From assembly GCA_963843945.1 (NCBI GenBank), contig CAWJMF010000002.1, forward strand, positions 1,984,001-2,048,000: 64,000 bases of DNA. The letters run 5' to 3'. The DNA is from CAWJMF01 sp963843945. Its GTDB lineage: Bacteria > Vulcanimicrobiota > Vulcanimicrobiia > Vulcanimicrobiales > Vulcanimicrobiaceae. Every line of letters starts with the position of its first letter. The stretch's first letter is position 1. The position numbers and the translations under genes are program-made. The notes beneath the pieces are model-generated. The model did not search any database and was not told the origin of the DNA. It was given only the letters and a program-made list of their open reading frames with translations. This document shows, in pieces, positions 36,163 to 44,516 of the stretch.

Positions 36163-38127
36163 GTGACGACTCTACGAGGCTCCGCGAAGTACCCCGTCGC
36201 GCTCGACTTGCACGGTCGCGGCGTCGTGGTCTGCGGCGGAGGAGCCCCCGCCGAAGCCGTCGTTCGCCGCCTGCTCGCAGCCGGCGCCCAACCGACCGTG
36301 ATCGCGGTCTCAATTGACGCCGGAGTGCAAGCCTTGCTCGCCGGCGGGGCCGGGCGGATCGTCGAGCGGCCCTTCGAGCCAAACGACGTTTCCGGTGCGG
36401 CGCTCGCCTTCGCGGCTTCCGGCGATGCAGCGGCCGACGCCGCGGTAGTCGCGGCGGCACGCGCGCGTAACGTACTGGTCGAAAACGTGAGCGACGGGGG
36501 TGGCGATTTTACGAGCGCGCTCGTCCATCGCGCGGGCAGCCTCACTTTTACCGTCGACGCCGGCGAGCTCAATCCGTCGCTCGGCGCGCGCCTGCTCGAC
36601 GAGTTGCGTCAGCACTTCGACGCGCGCTACGCGCGCGCCGCCGAGACGTTACGCCGCGTTGCCGGCTACGCGCTCGCAACGCTCGGTCCGGCACTCGGTG
36701 CAGCAGTGCTGCGTTCGCTCGCCGGGCGGCCGCTCGACGAGCTCGCGCGGCTCGATCCCGGACGCGCCCAAGACGAGGCCGACGCCCTCGCCCAGCAGCT
36801 TGCGAAACCCGAAGCCCTCGGCGCGAGCGCCGGCTTCGTGAGCGCGGTCTGCGCGACGCGCGCGAGCAGCCTCGCGATGTGGCAAACCCGCCACGTCATG
36901 GCGCTGCTCGCCGAGGCGGGCGTCGTTTCGACGGTGCTGCAGATCTCGACCAAAGGCGATCTCATTCAAGACCGCTCGCTCGCCGCGCTCGGCACCGATA
37001 GCATCTTCGTGAAAGAGCTCGAACTCGCACTGCGCGAGGAGCGGGCCGACTACGCCGTCCACTCGTGCAAAGACTTGCCCAGCAGCCTTGCGGGCGACAT
37101 GGAACTCGCTGCGATCGGCGCACGCGAAGACGCGCGCGACGCGTTTTGCTCGGAGATCTACCCGTCGTTCGACGATCTTCCGGCGGGCGCGGTAATCGGC
37201 ACTTCCAGCCCGCGCCGCCGCGCGCAACTCGGCGCGCTGCGCCCGGACCTGCGCTACGAATCGATCCGCGGCAACGTCGACACGCGTTTGCGAAAGCTGC
37301 GCGAGGGACAGTTCGACGCGATCGTCCTGGCTTCGGCCGGGCTGCGGCGCCTGGGTCTCGGTGCCAAGCACGTCGAGCCGTTCGACCCGAGCGTCGTCGT
37401 GCCGGCGGTGGCGCAAGGTGCGCTCGCGGTCGAAACGCGCGCGGGCGATCCGCTCGCGGCGCGCATTCGCGCGGCTTTCAACGACGCGGCGAGCGAACGC
37501 TGCGTGCGCGCCGAGCGCGCCTTCTTGCGCGCGCTGCGCGGCGGATGTCAAGCGCCGGTCGGCGCCTACGCGACGCTCTCGGGCGACGCGCTCCGCTTGC
37601 GGGCCGTCATCGCGGCCGCCGACGGCTCGAGCGTCGTACGCCGCGACGAGACCTACGAAGTGCACGATGCCGTCGAGGCGGAAGCGTGCGGGAGCGAACT
37701 CGCCTATGAAATGTTGACGGCGGGCGGCGCTGAATTGCTGGCTGCCGTGGACCTTCCGCAACCGCTCGCCGGCACGCTCGTTCTTTTACCGCACGCGCCG
37801 GCCACCGGCCGGATCGCTCCCGCGTTACGCGGTGCCGGTGCCGAAGTCATCGAAGCGGGCGGCAGCGACGACGCGGAGCTCGCGCTCGGCGGACGCGCAC
37901 CGCACGTGCTGCTCTTCGCCTCGAGCGCGTCGGTGCGCGCGGTCGCGGCGTATCTCGAGCGCCTGCGGGCGCGGGCGGCAAAGCCGGTGGTCGCGGCAAT
38001 GGGGGAAGCCTCGAGCGCGGCGGCCCGCGCCGCCGGTTTTCCGCCCGACGTCGTCGCTCCCGAGGCGAGCATCGCGGCCTTCGTCCAAAACGTCACCCAC
38101 CACCTGATCGGGAGAAACGGCTCATGA
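36163..38127 (+). CDS. hemC: Met8-like / HemC / HemD-like trifunctional fusion
   Basis: A protein of about 654 residues. Residues 8-150 resemble the siroheme synthase/Met8 NAD-binding domain (YPVALDLHGRGVVVCGGG). Residues 225-510 are porphobilinogen deaminase: STKGDLIQDRSLAALG, YAVHSCKDLPSSL, IGTSSPRRRAQL, SIRGNVDTRLRKL and the dipyrromethane cysteine in LRGGCQAPVGAY (about 462). Residues 535-645 look like a uroporphyrinogen III synthase missing its middle lobe (LAGTLVLLPHAPATGRIAPAL, then LLFASSASVRAVAAYL). HemC makes hydroxymethylbilane. A full HemD is encoded 4.4 kb downstream, so the C-terminal part may be regulatory or degenerate. GTG 36163 is a tentative start, as the ribosome site is weak. 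Confidence 0.88.
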   Translation: MTTLRGSAKYPVALDLHGRGVVVCGGGAPAEAVVRRLLAAGAQPTVIAVSIDAGVQALLAGGAGRIVERPFEPNDVSGAALAFAASGDAAADAAVVAAARARNVLVENVSDGGGDFTSALVHRAGSLTFTVDAGELNPSLGARLLDELRQHFDARYARAAETLRRVAGYALATLGPALGAAVLRSLAGRPLDELARLDPGRAQDEADALAQQLAKPEALGASAGFVSAVCATRASSLAMWQTRHVMALLAEAGVVSTVLQISTKGDLIQDRSLAALGTDSIFVKELELALREERADYAVHSCKDLPSSLAGDMELAAIGAREDARDAFCSEIYPSFDDLPAGAVIGTSSPRRRAQLGALRPDLRYESIRGNVDTRLRKLREGQFDAIVLASAGLRRLGLGAKHVEPFDPSVVVPAVAQGALAVETRAGDPLAARIRAAFNDAASERCVRAERAFLRALRGGCQAPVGAYATLSGDALRLRAVIAAADGSSVVRRDETYEVHDAVEAEACGSELAYEMLTAGGAELLAAVDLPQPLAGTLVLLPHAPATGRIAPALRGAGAEVIEAGGSDDAELALGGRAPHVLLFASSASVRAVAAYLERLRARAAKPVVAAMGEASSAAARAAGFPPDVVAPEASIAAFVQNVTHHLIGRNGS

Positions 38128-39134
38128 GCGTCACCGAGTTGCTGCGCCCGCGCGCGTTGGTCGATCTGGCGAAGCGTCCGCGGCGCCTGCGCTCGAGCCC
38201 GGCGATGCGCGAGCTGGTCCGCGAAACGGACGTTCGCGTCTCGCGCCTCGTTCAGCCGCTCTTCATCGCCGGCGATACGCAGCCGCAGGGCGAGATAGCC
38301 AGCATGCCCGGCATCTTCCGCTACTCGGTCGAGGGCGCCGTCGCCGAGTGCCGCGAACTCGCAGAGCTCGGCATAAAGGCCGTCTTGCTCTTCGGAATTC
38401 CCGACTTCAAGGATGCGGTCGCCTCTTCGAACCACGCGCCCGACGGGGTCGTGCAGCGTGCGATCCGCGCCATCAAACGTGAGGTCCCCGGCATACTCAC
38501 GATCGCGGATCTGTGCAACTGCGAGTACACCGACCACGGTCACTGCGGAATCGTCGACGAGCGCGGCGACGTCGACAACGACGCGACGCTCGAGCTCTTG
38601 GCGCGCACCGCCTTCTCGTACGCCGAAGCGGGCGTCGACGTGATCGCTCCTTCCGATATGATGGACGGCCGGGTCGGGTACTTGCGCGGCGCGCTCGACG
38701 CCTCGGGCTACGGCGCCTTGCCGATCATGTCGTACGCGGTCAAGTTCGCCTCGGCATTTTACGGACCGTTTCGCGACGCGGCGGATTCGACGCCACAGTT
38801 CGGCGACCGGCGTACGTACCAAATGGATCCGGCGAACGCGCGCGAGGCACTCCGCGAAGCGTTGCTCGATCTCGATGAGGGCGCCGATTTCCTTATCGTC
38901 AAGCCGGCGCTGGCGTACATGGACCTGATCAAGGCAGTGCGCGAGCTTTCCGAGGTGCCCGTCGCCTGCTACAACGTGAGCGGCGAGTACGCGATGGTCA
39001 AAGCCGCGGCGCGAAACGGATGGATCGACGAAGAGCGCATCGTCGACGAAATCCTGGTCGGCTTCGCGCGAGCCGGCGCCGACATCATCATCACGTACTT
39101 CGCCAAGTCGTACGCCGCGCGCAAACGCGCGTGA
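38124..39134 (+). CDS. hemB: Delta-aminolevulinate dehydratase (porphobilinogen synthase)
   Basis: A 336-residue TIM-barrel enzyme that condenses two 5-aminolevulinate molecules to porphobilinogen. The zinc-type cysteine cluster is present (ADLCNCEYTDHGHCG), as are the two active-site lysines in SYAVKFASAFYGPFRDA and IVKPALAYMD, with SDMMDGRVG between them. Length is canonical. ATG 38124 overlaps the hemC fusion stop (ATGA), and its own stop overlaps the next GTG, so the heme operon is translationally coupled. Confidence 0.97.
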   Translation: MSVTELLRPRALVDLAKRPRRLRSSPAMRELVRETDVRVSRLVQPLFIAGDTQPQGEIASMPGIFRYSVEGAVAECRELAELGIKAVLLFGIPDFKDAVASSNHAPDGVVQRAIRAIKREVPGILTIADLCNCEYTDHGHCGIVDERGDVDNDATLELLARTAFSYAEAGVDVIAPSDMMDGRVGYLRGALDASGYGALPIMSYAVKFASAFYGPFRDAADSTPQFGDRRTYQMDPANAREALREALLDLDEGADFLIVKPALAYMDLIKAVRELSEVPVACYNVSGEYAMVKAAARNGWIDEERIVDEILVGFARAGADIIITYFAKSYAARKRA

Positions 39135-39727
39135 GGGCCGGCGTCGCGATCTTGGCCGGGGGTGAGGCGACGCGTTTGCGCGGCAAACTCGAATTGCCCG
39201 CCGGCGACGCACCGCTCGTCCTGCGCGTATTGCGGAACGTCCGCGCGGATCGTGAAACGGTGGTCGCCTGTAAGGGTTCGTTTGCTCCCGCACTCGACGC
39301 GCGGCTCGACGTGCCGCTCGTCGTCGATCGCTGGACGCGGCGAGGTCCGCTGGCCGCTTTTCTCTCGGCGCTCGCCGCGCTCCGCACGCCGCGCGTTTTT
39401 GCCCTGGCGGGCGACGCGCCGTTCGTCGACGGCGCTTTTCTCGAACGGCTGGAAGCGGCCTGGCTCGAAGGCGACGAAGCAGTCGTCCCGCTGCGCTTGC
39501 ACGCAGGCCGCGAGCAACTCGAACCGCTGTGCGCGCTCTACGAGCGCGTTGCGGTGCTGCGCGAGGGTCCCGCCGTGCTGCGCTCGGGAGGCGCCTCGCT
39601 GCGCGCACTCCTCCGGCGCCTGCGTGTCCGGCCCTTTCCGGTCGAAGACGCGCTCGTTTTCAGCAACGTCAACACCGCCGAACAGTATCACGCGCTAGGC
39701 GCGAACTTCGCACGGGAGAGTCAATGA
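39131..39727 (+). CDS. mobA: MobA-like nucleotidyltransferase
   Basis: A 198-residue protein of the MobA/GlmU nucleotidyltransferase fold. AILAGGEATRLRGKL is the nucleotide-binding LAGGxSxRMGxxK signature in slightly degenerate form, and FALAGDAPFVDGAFL supplies the metal-binding Asp (GDxPF). The C-terminal NVNTxE segment (FSNVNTAEQY) matches MobA. MobA attaches GMP to molybdopterin, but no other molybdenum cofactor genes are visible, so another NTP-sugar or cofactor role is possible. GTG 39131 overlaps the hemB stop and its TGA overlaps the hemL ATG. Confidence 0.75.
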   Translation: MRAGVAILAGGEATRLRGKLELPAGDAPLVLRVLRNVRADRETVVACKGSFAPALDARLDVPLVVDRWTRRGPLAAFLSALAALRTPRVFALAGDAPFVDGAFLERLEAAWLEGDEAVVPLRLHAGREQLEPLCALYERVAVLREGPAVLRSGGASLRALLRRLRVRPFPVEDALVFSNVNTAEQYHALGANFARESQ

Positions 39728-41019
39728 ACTTCGAACGGAGTCTGTCCGCCTTCAACCGCGCGAAAAAGGTCACGCCGGGCGGCGTCAACTCTCCCGTGCG
39801 CGCCTTCAAGGCGGTGGGCGGAAGCCCGCTGTTCGTGAAGTCGGCGCAGGGCTGCATCGTCACCGATCTCGACGACAACGCCTACATCGACTACGTCATG
39901 TCTTGGGGGCCGCTCGTGCTGGGCCACGCGCATCCCGCCGTGGTCAAAGCCGTGCAGGCCGCAGCCGCACGCGGTACGTCCTACGGCGCGCCGACCGAAG
40001 CCGAAAGCGAACTGGCCGAACTCGTCTGCGCGATGGTTCCCTCGGTCGAGAAGGTTCGCTTTTGTTCGAGCGGCACGGAAGCTACAATGAGCGCGCTGCG
40101 GCTCGCGCGCGCCTTCACCAAACGTGACAAGCTGATCAAATTCGCGGGCTGCTATCACGGCCACGCCGACGCGTTTCTGATCTCGGCAGGCAGCGGCGCG
40201 CTGACGCTGGGGACTCCGGACTCGCCCGGCATCACGGCCGGCACCGCCCGCGACACGCGCGCGCTGCCGTACAACGATCTCGATGCGGTGCGCGCCGCCT
40301 TCGCCGCCGAGCCCGGCTCGATCGCGTGCGTCATCGTCGAGCCGTACGCCGGAAACATGGGCCTCGTGCTGCCCAAGCCCGGCTATCTGGCAGGCCTGCG
40401 CGAGCTGACGAAACGCCATGGCGCACTCTTGATTTTCGACGAAGTCATGACCGGCTTTCGGGTTGCGCCGGGAGGCGTGCAAGAGCGTGAAGGCGTCCTC
40501 CCCGACCTCACGACGCTCGGCAAGATCATCGGCGGCGGCCTTCCCGTCGGCGCGTTCGGCGGGCGAGCCGAGATCATGGATCTGCTCTCACCGCTGGGAC
40601 CGGTCTACCAGGCCGGGACGCTGTCGGGCAACCCGCTCGCAATGGCCGCCGGTCTCGCCACCTTGCGCACGTTACGCGAACCCGGCACCTACGAGCGGCT
40701 CGAACGCGCCGGTGCGCGCTTTTCGGAAGGGCTCGACGCGCTCTTCGAGCGGCGCCGCATTCCGCACCGCTCGGCCCAGCGCGGCTCGATGGTCGGTTTC
40801 TTTTTTACGGGCGAGCCCGTGGTCGACTTAGCCGGCGCCAAGACCAGCGACGTCGCCTTCTACGCGCGCTTCTTCCATGCCATGCTCGAGCGGGGCGTGT
40901 ATTTGGCGCCGTCGCAATTCGAAGCGGGCTTCCTGAGCACGGCGCACGCCGACGCGGCGATCGACGATAGTCTCGCCGCGGCCGCCGAGGCGCTCGACTC
41001 GGTATTGGCGAGCGTCTGA
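39724..41019 (+). CDS. hemL: Glutamate-1-semialdehyde 2,1-aminomutase
   Basis: A 431-residue PLP enzyme of the C5 pathway that isomerises glutamate-1-semialdehyde to 5-aminolevulinate. Signature blocks are PGGVNSPVRAFKAVGG, MSWGPLVLGHAHP, GCYHGHADAFLISAGSG, LIFDEVMTGFR, the PLP lysine in TLGKIIGGGLPVGA and YQAGTLSGNPLAMAAGL. Length is normal. It overlaps the mobA stop (ATGA). It acts directly after HemA, encoded 210 bases downstream. Confidence 0.97.
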   Translation: MNFERSLSAFNRAKKVTPGGVNSPVRAFKAVGGSPLFVKSAQGCIVTDLDDNAYIDYVMSWGPLVLGHAHPAVVKAVQAAAARGTSYGAPTEAESELAELVCAMVPSVEKVRFCSSGTEATMSALRLARAFTKRDKLIKFAGCYHGHADAFLISAGSGALTLGTPDSPGITAGTARDTRALPYNDLDAVRAAFAAEPGSIACVIVEPYAGNMGLVLPKPGYLAGLRELTKRHGALLIFDEVMTGFRVAPGGVQEREGVLPDLTTLGKIIGGGLPVGAFGGRAEIMDLLSPLGPVYQAGTLSGNPLAMAAGLATLRTLREPGTYERLERAGARFSEGLDALFERRRIPHRSAQRGSMVGFFFTGEPVVDLAGAKTSDVAFYARFFHAMLERGVYLAPSQFEAGFLSTAHADAAIDDSLAAAAEALDSVLASV

Positions 41020-41229
41020 GCGTTGCAGCCGGAAGGACCCGGGAGGAGGGGCCTTTCCAAAGCTGAACGAGCGACGCCGGGCCTCTGCCATTGTCATATG
41101 CACGCCCGCCCGCCCGGTGGGAAGATGGACAACGTGTCCTTCCGTAGGAGCCAATGTCCGCAACTTCGTTCGTGATCGCACCCGCATCGCTCGCCCGGCC
41201 GGCCCGGACGCAGGCGGCGTGGAGCTAAC
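41020..41229 (+). promoter_or_regulatory. hemL-hemA spacer with possible 24-codon leader ORF
   Basis: This 210-base GC-rich gap interrupts the otherwise overlapping heme operon, so hemA-hemD probably have their own promoter or a translational control here. A short frame at 41154-41228 (ATG with GGAG three bases upstream, product MSATSFVIAPASLARPART..., stop TAA) ends one base before the hemA GTG. It could couple translation or be chance. No riboswitch consensus or clear terminator is recognised. Confidence 0.35.
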
Positions 41230-42564
41230 GTGCCGCTAGTTTGTCTCGGGCTTTCGCACCAGACGGCGCCGGTCGAAGTCCGCGAGCGGCATGCCTTCCC
41301 GCCTTCGATGATGGCCGAAGCGCTGACTGCGCTGCGCGACTACGATTCGGTTCGCGAAGCGGCCATGGTTTCGACCTGCGGACGGCTGGAGATTTACGCG
41401 GAGCTCGACGACTACGAGGCGGGCGTCGAACAGGTGAAGGCGTTCCTGCACAACTTCCGCCACGGCGACGTCCGGCACGACATGGCTTCGTACTTGTACA
41501 CGCTGCTGGGCGCGCAGGCGATCGAACATCTCTTCCGCGTTGCGACGGGCCTCGACTCGATGCTGATCGGGGAAGCCGAAATTCTCGGACAGATCAAAGA
41601 GTCGTACGTTCAAGCCCAAAAGGCGCACTCGCTCGGCAAGTCGCTGCACTCGCTTTTCCGCGAAGCGCTTAACGCCGGCAAGGAAGCGCGTTCGAGTACC
41701 GGCATCGGCGGCGAGTCCGTGAGCGTCGCGACCGCGGCGATCGATCTCGCGAAAGCGAAACTCGGCAGCCTCGCCGGCAAGACGGTCCTCGTCGTCGGCG
41801 CCGGAAAAATGGGCGCGACCGCCGCAAAGCGGCTGCGCCTCGAAGGCTGCACCGAACTGCTGATCGCGAATCGCAGCCGCGTGCGAGCGCGCAAAGTGAT
41901 CGACTCGCTCGGGACGGGAACGGCGATCGAGCTGCCGGTTCTCGGCGATGCTTTACGGCGCGCCGACATCGTCGTCACCTCGACGGGCGCTCCGCACTTC
42001 TTGCTGGGACCCGGCGAGGTCGCAACCGCGATGCGCGCCCGCCCCGAGCGTCCGCTGTTCATCATCGACATCGCCGTTCCGCGCGACGTCGATCCGGAAG
42101 TCGGGGGCATACCGGGCGTCAGCATCGCCGATATCGACGCGCTCAAGGGTCTGGTCGAAGTGACCCTCGAGAACCGTCGCACGGCCATTCCACTCGTCGA
42201 AGAGATCGTCGGCGAGCACGTCGAGCGCTACTCGCGCTGGTATCAAGCGCGCGTCGCCGTGCCGGTCGTCGCTTCGCTCGTGCAGAAGGCCGAGACGCTT
42301 CGCCAAGCTGAAATCGAGCGGCTCTTCAGCCGCTGTCCGGATCTGACCGAGCGCGAACGCATGTTGATCACGGGCGCCTCGCTGACCATCATCTCGAAGC
42401 TTCTGCACACCGTCGTGACGCGCACGCGCGAACGTGCCAGCAGCAACCGCGACGAAGTGCTCGCGATCTCGCAGGTGCTCGACGACCTCTTCGATCTGCG
42501 CCTGCGCGAGCGCGAGTTCGCCGCGGCGTTCGATGCGGCCGCGGAGCCCGAAGCGATCGAGTGA
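41230..42564 (+). CDS. hemA: Glutamyl-tRNA reductase
   Basis: A 444-residue NADPH-dependent enzyme, the first committed step of heme synthesis, reducing Glu-tRNA to glutamate-1-semialdehyde. The N-terminal catalytic domain has SHQTAPVEVRER and the active cysteine in MVSTCGRLEIYAE (usually STCNR; Asn is Gly here). LFRVATGLDSMLIGEAEILGQIKESY is diagnostic. The Rossmann domain has VLVVGAGKMGATAAKRL, and a C-terminal dimerisation helix follows. GTG 41230 is set by homology, and its stop overlaps the hemD fusion GTG. Feedback by heme on HemA stability is known in other bacteria but not visible here. Confidence 0.96.
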   Translation: MPLVCLGLSHQTAPVEVRERHAFPPSMMAEALTALRDYDSVREAAMVSTCGRLEIYAELDDYEAGVEQVKAFLHNFRHGDVRHDMASYLYTLLGAQAIEHLFRVATGLDSMLIGEAEILGQIKESYVQAQKAHSLGKSLHSLFREALNAGKEARSSTGIGGESVSVATAAIDLAKAKLGSLAGKTVLVVGAGKMGATAAKRLRLEGCTELLIANRSRVRARKVIDSLGTGTAIELPVLGDALRRADIVVTSTGAPHFLLGPGEVATAMRARPERPLFIIDIAVPRDVDPEVGGIPGVSIADIDALKGLVEVTLENRRTAIPLVEEIVGEHVERYSRWYQARVAVPVVASLVQKAETLRQAEIERLFSRCPDLTERERMLITGASLTIISKLLHTVVTRTRERASSNRDEVLAISQVLDDLFDLRLREREFAAAFDAAAEPEAIE

Positions 42565-44159
42565 GTCCCGGAGCGCTTTCGGGAAAGAAGGTCCTCGTTA
42601 CGCGCGCGGCCGGCAGCGGCGAGGAATTTGCCGCGGAGTTGCGGGAAGCGGGCGCGGAGCCGCTGCTCGCGCCGGCGATCGCGATCGGTCCGCCCGATGA
42701 CGAAGCCGGGGCAGATCTCGGCGTGCGCATCGTCGAGACCTATGCCTGGATCGTCTTCACCAGTCAGAACGGCGTGACGGCGTTCTTCGAACGCGTCTGG
42801 GCACACGGCCGCGACGCGCGCGCGTTCGGCGACACGCTGGTCGCGGCGATCGGAACGAAGACCGCCGAACGTCTGCTCGCGTACGGCGTTCGCGCCGATT
42901 TCGTTCCGCCGCGCTTTGTCGCCGAGGAAGTCGCCGCCGGACTTCTCGAACGAACCGAGCCCGGCGAGCGCCTCGAAATCTATTGCGCGCAGGACGCGCG
43001 CGACGTCCTCGCCGGCACGCTTCGCGAAGCCGGCCGTAGCGTCGACGTCTATCCCGCTTATAAGACCAGCACCATCCTCGACCCGCAGCTCGCCGAGCTG
43101 GCTCGCGAAGCCGACATCTGGACCTTCGCCAGCGCGAGCAGCGTGCAAGGTTTGATCGCAAACCTGCCCGACGCCGCGGCGCTTTCGCGCGAAAAGACCG
43201 TCGCCTGCATCGGACCCGTCACCGCCGACGCCGCGCGCGAAGCCGGCTTGACCGTCTCCGCGGTCGCCGCCGATTTCACGCTCGAAGGCCTCATCGCAGC
43301 GCTGACCCGCTCCGCCTCCCGGCTTAACGCCTACAAGGCGCGCCCGGCCCGGCGGGGTAAGCCCGCAGTCGTGCGCCTCACGCTCGCACCGCTGACGGAC
43401 TTCGACATCGGCGGCATCGCCGCGGCCTTCATCGCCTTCGTCGCTTACCGCGTCCGGGCGCTGAGCGGCGGCGGCGCGCTCGCCGCGTTCGTCATCGGCA
43501 CCGCCGTCTTCGGCGGCCTCGGCATCCCAGGCGCCTACGTGCTGCTCGCATTCTTCGTACCCTCGATCGCACTCTCGCGCGCCGGCCGCGGGCGCAAGCG
43601 CAAACTCGTCGACATTGGCAAGGCGGGGCCGCGCGACGCCGCCCAAGTCCTCGCCAACGGCGGCATCGCCGCCGCCTGCGCGCTCGCCGCGTTGTACGTC
43701 GATCCGCGTTACGCCGCCGCCTTCGCCGGCAGCCTGGCGGCGGCAACCGCCGATACCTGGGGCACCGAAATCGGGACGCTGGTCAGCGCGCAGCCGCGCT
43801 CCATCTTCACGCTTCGTCCCATCGCCACCGGACTCAGCGGCGGCATCACCACCGCCGGCACCCTAGCCGAACTCGCAGGCGCGCTCTTCATCGCCGCGAT
43901 CGCGGCGAGCGTCGGCTTCCACCACTTTCTCGCCGTCCTCAGCGGCGGCATTGCCGGCGCGCTCGTCGACTCGCTCCTCGGCGGCTCGCTCCAATCGCTG
44001 CGCTGGTGCCCCAACTGCAAGCGCCCCTGCGAAACCGAACCCCACGCCTGCGGCGCAAACACCCATCAAATCCGCGGCCTCGCCTGGTTCGGCAACGACA
44101 CCGTCAACTTCGCCTGCACGCTCACGGGTGCCGCCGTCGCCTTCGCGCTCTCGCACTAG
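42561..44159 (+). CDS. hemD: HemD-DUF92 fusion: uroporphyrinogen III synthase plus membrane kinase-like domain
   Basis: A 532-residue fusion. Residues 8-245 are a complete two-lobed uroporphyrinogen III synthase (LSGKKVLVTRAAGSGEEFAAEL, WIVFTSQNGVTAFFER, AAIGTKTAERLLAYG, FASASSVQGLI, IGPVTADAAREAG). Residues about 275-532 are a polytopic DUF92 domain (ADTWGTEIGTLV, TLRPIATGLSGGITTAGTLAELAGA, a cysteine pair in WCPNCKRPCETEPHACG). DUF92 includes VTE6-type phytyl-phosphate kinases, so an isoprenoid-phosphate kinase role is possible. The join lies in a basic linker (YKARPARRGKP). The gene starts at GTG 42561, overlapping the hemA stop. Confidence 0.88.
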   Translation: MSPGALSGKKVLVTRAAGSGEEFAAELREAGAEPLLAPAIAIGPPDDEAGADLGVRIVETYAWIVFTSQNGVTAFFERVWAHGRDARAFGDTLVAAIGTKTAERLLAYGVRADFVPPRFVAEEVAAGLLERTEPGERLEIYCAQDARDVLAGTLREAGRSVDVYPAYKTSTILDPQLAELAREADIWTFASASSVQGLIANLPDAAALSREKTVACIGPVTADAAREAGLTVSAVAADFTLEGLIAALTRSASRLNAYKARPARRGKPAVVRLTLAPLTDFDIGGIAAAFIAFVAYRVRALSGGGALAAFVIGTAVFGGLGIPGAYVLLAFFVPSIALSRAGRGRKRKLVDIGKAGPRDAAQVLANGGIAAACALAALYVDPRYAAAFAGSLAAATADTWGTEIGTLVSAQPRSIFTLRPIATGLSGGITTAGTLAELAGALFIAAIAASVGFHHFLAVLSGGIAGALVDSLLGGSLQSLRWCPNCKRPCETEPHACGANTHQIRGLAWFGNDTVNFACTLTGAAVAFALSH

Positions 44160-44164
44160 CGCAA

Positions 44165-44314
44165 ATCACTCACTGACGACACGCGCGCCGATCACTCACT
44201 CACAACACGCGCGCCGATCACTCACAACACGCGCGCCGATCGATCACTCACGACACGCGCACCGATCGATCACTCACGACACGCGCACCGATCACTCACT
44301 CAACACGCGTGCCC
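44165..44314. repeat. Minisatellite: six copies of a ~26-bp unit
   Basis: Six head-to-tail units begin with ATCACTCAC or ATCGATCACTCAC and end with ACGCGCRCCG: 44165-44190, 44191-44216, 44217-44238 (four bases shorter), 44239-44264, 44265-44290 and a diverged last copy 44291-44314. Units 4 and 5 are identical. The period is not a multiple of three, and the array begins five bases after a stop codon, so it is non-coding. It lacks the spacers of a CRISPR array. Confidence 0.92.
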
Positions 44315-44341
44315 TTCAAGCGACGAAGAGTCGCGTGACAA

Positions 44342-44491
44342 GCGTGGCGGCGCGGGGACGGAGCAGCGCCGGGGAGTCGAACTTTTTGCGGAGCCCTGGA
44401 TGGGCGGGAGCAAAAAGTCGCCTAGCAGCGATTCCCCATGGATGGGGAATCGCGAGCGTCCCCGGCGCGCTCCGTCCCCGCGCCGCCACGC
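44342..44491. repeat. 150-bp nested inverted repeat with two internal hairpins
   Basis: The outer arms (44342-44364 and 44469-44491) pair perfectly over 23 bp. After a one-base bulge (A44365) they continue for ten more (44366-44375 with 44459-44468). Inside lie hairpin A (ACTTTTTGC 44381-44389 with GCAAAAAGT 44410-44418, plus GCCC/GGGC) and hairpin B (CGATTCCCCAT 44429-44439 with ATGGGGAATCG 44442-44452). It sits between the convergent 3' ends of hemD-DUF92 and the glutaredoxin-like gene. It could be a bidirectional terminator, a structured RNA or a MITE-like element. The short frames through it are artefacts of the palindrome. Confidence 0.9.
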
Positions 44492-44516
44492 CCGGCACCG
44501 ACTCCGAGGAGCGAAT

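Noticed and set aside
34425..36572. Extended N-terminus of the ArnT-like protein from 36572
   Set aside because: The extra 160 residues are Ser/Pro/Ala/Arg-rich and antisense to the Met8-like domain; family similarity starts at about 36080.
44165..44314. CRISPR-like array
   Set aside because: Units are contiguous without unique spacers, and no cas genes are present, so it is a plain tandem repeat.
44316..44498. Short frames on both strands through the palindrome (60-90 residues)
   Set aside because: Both arise from the inverted repeat itself, have no ribosome site, and show no protein-like composition.
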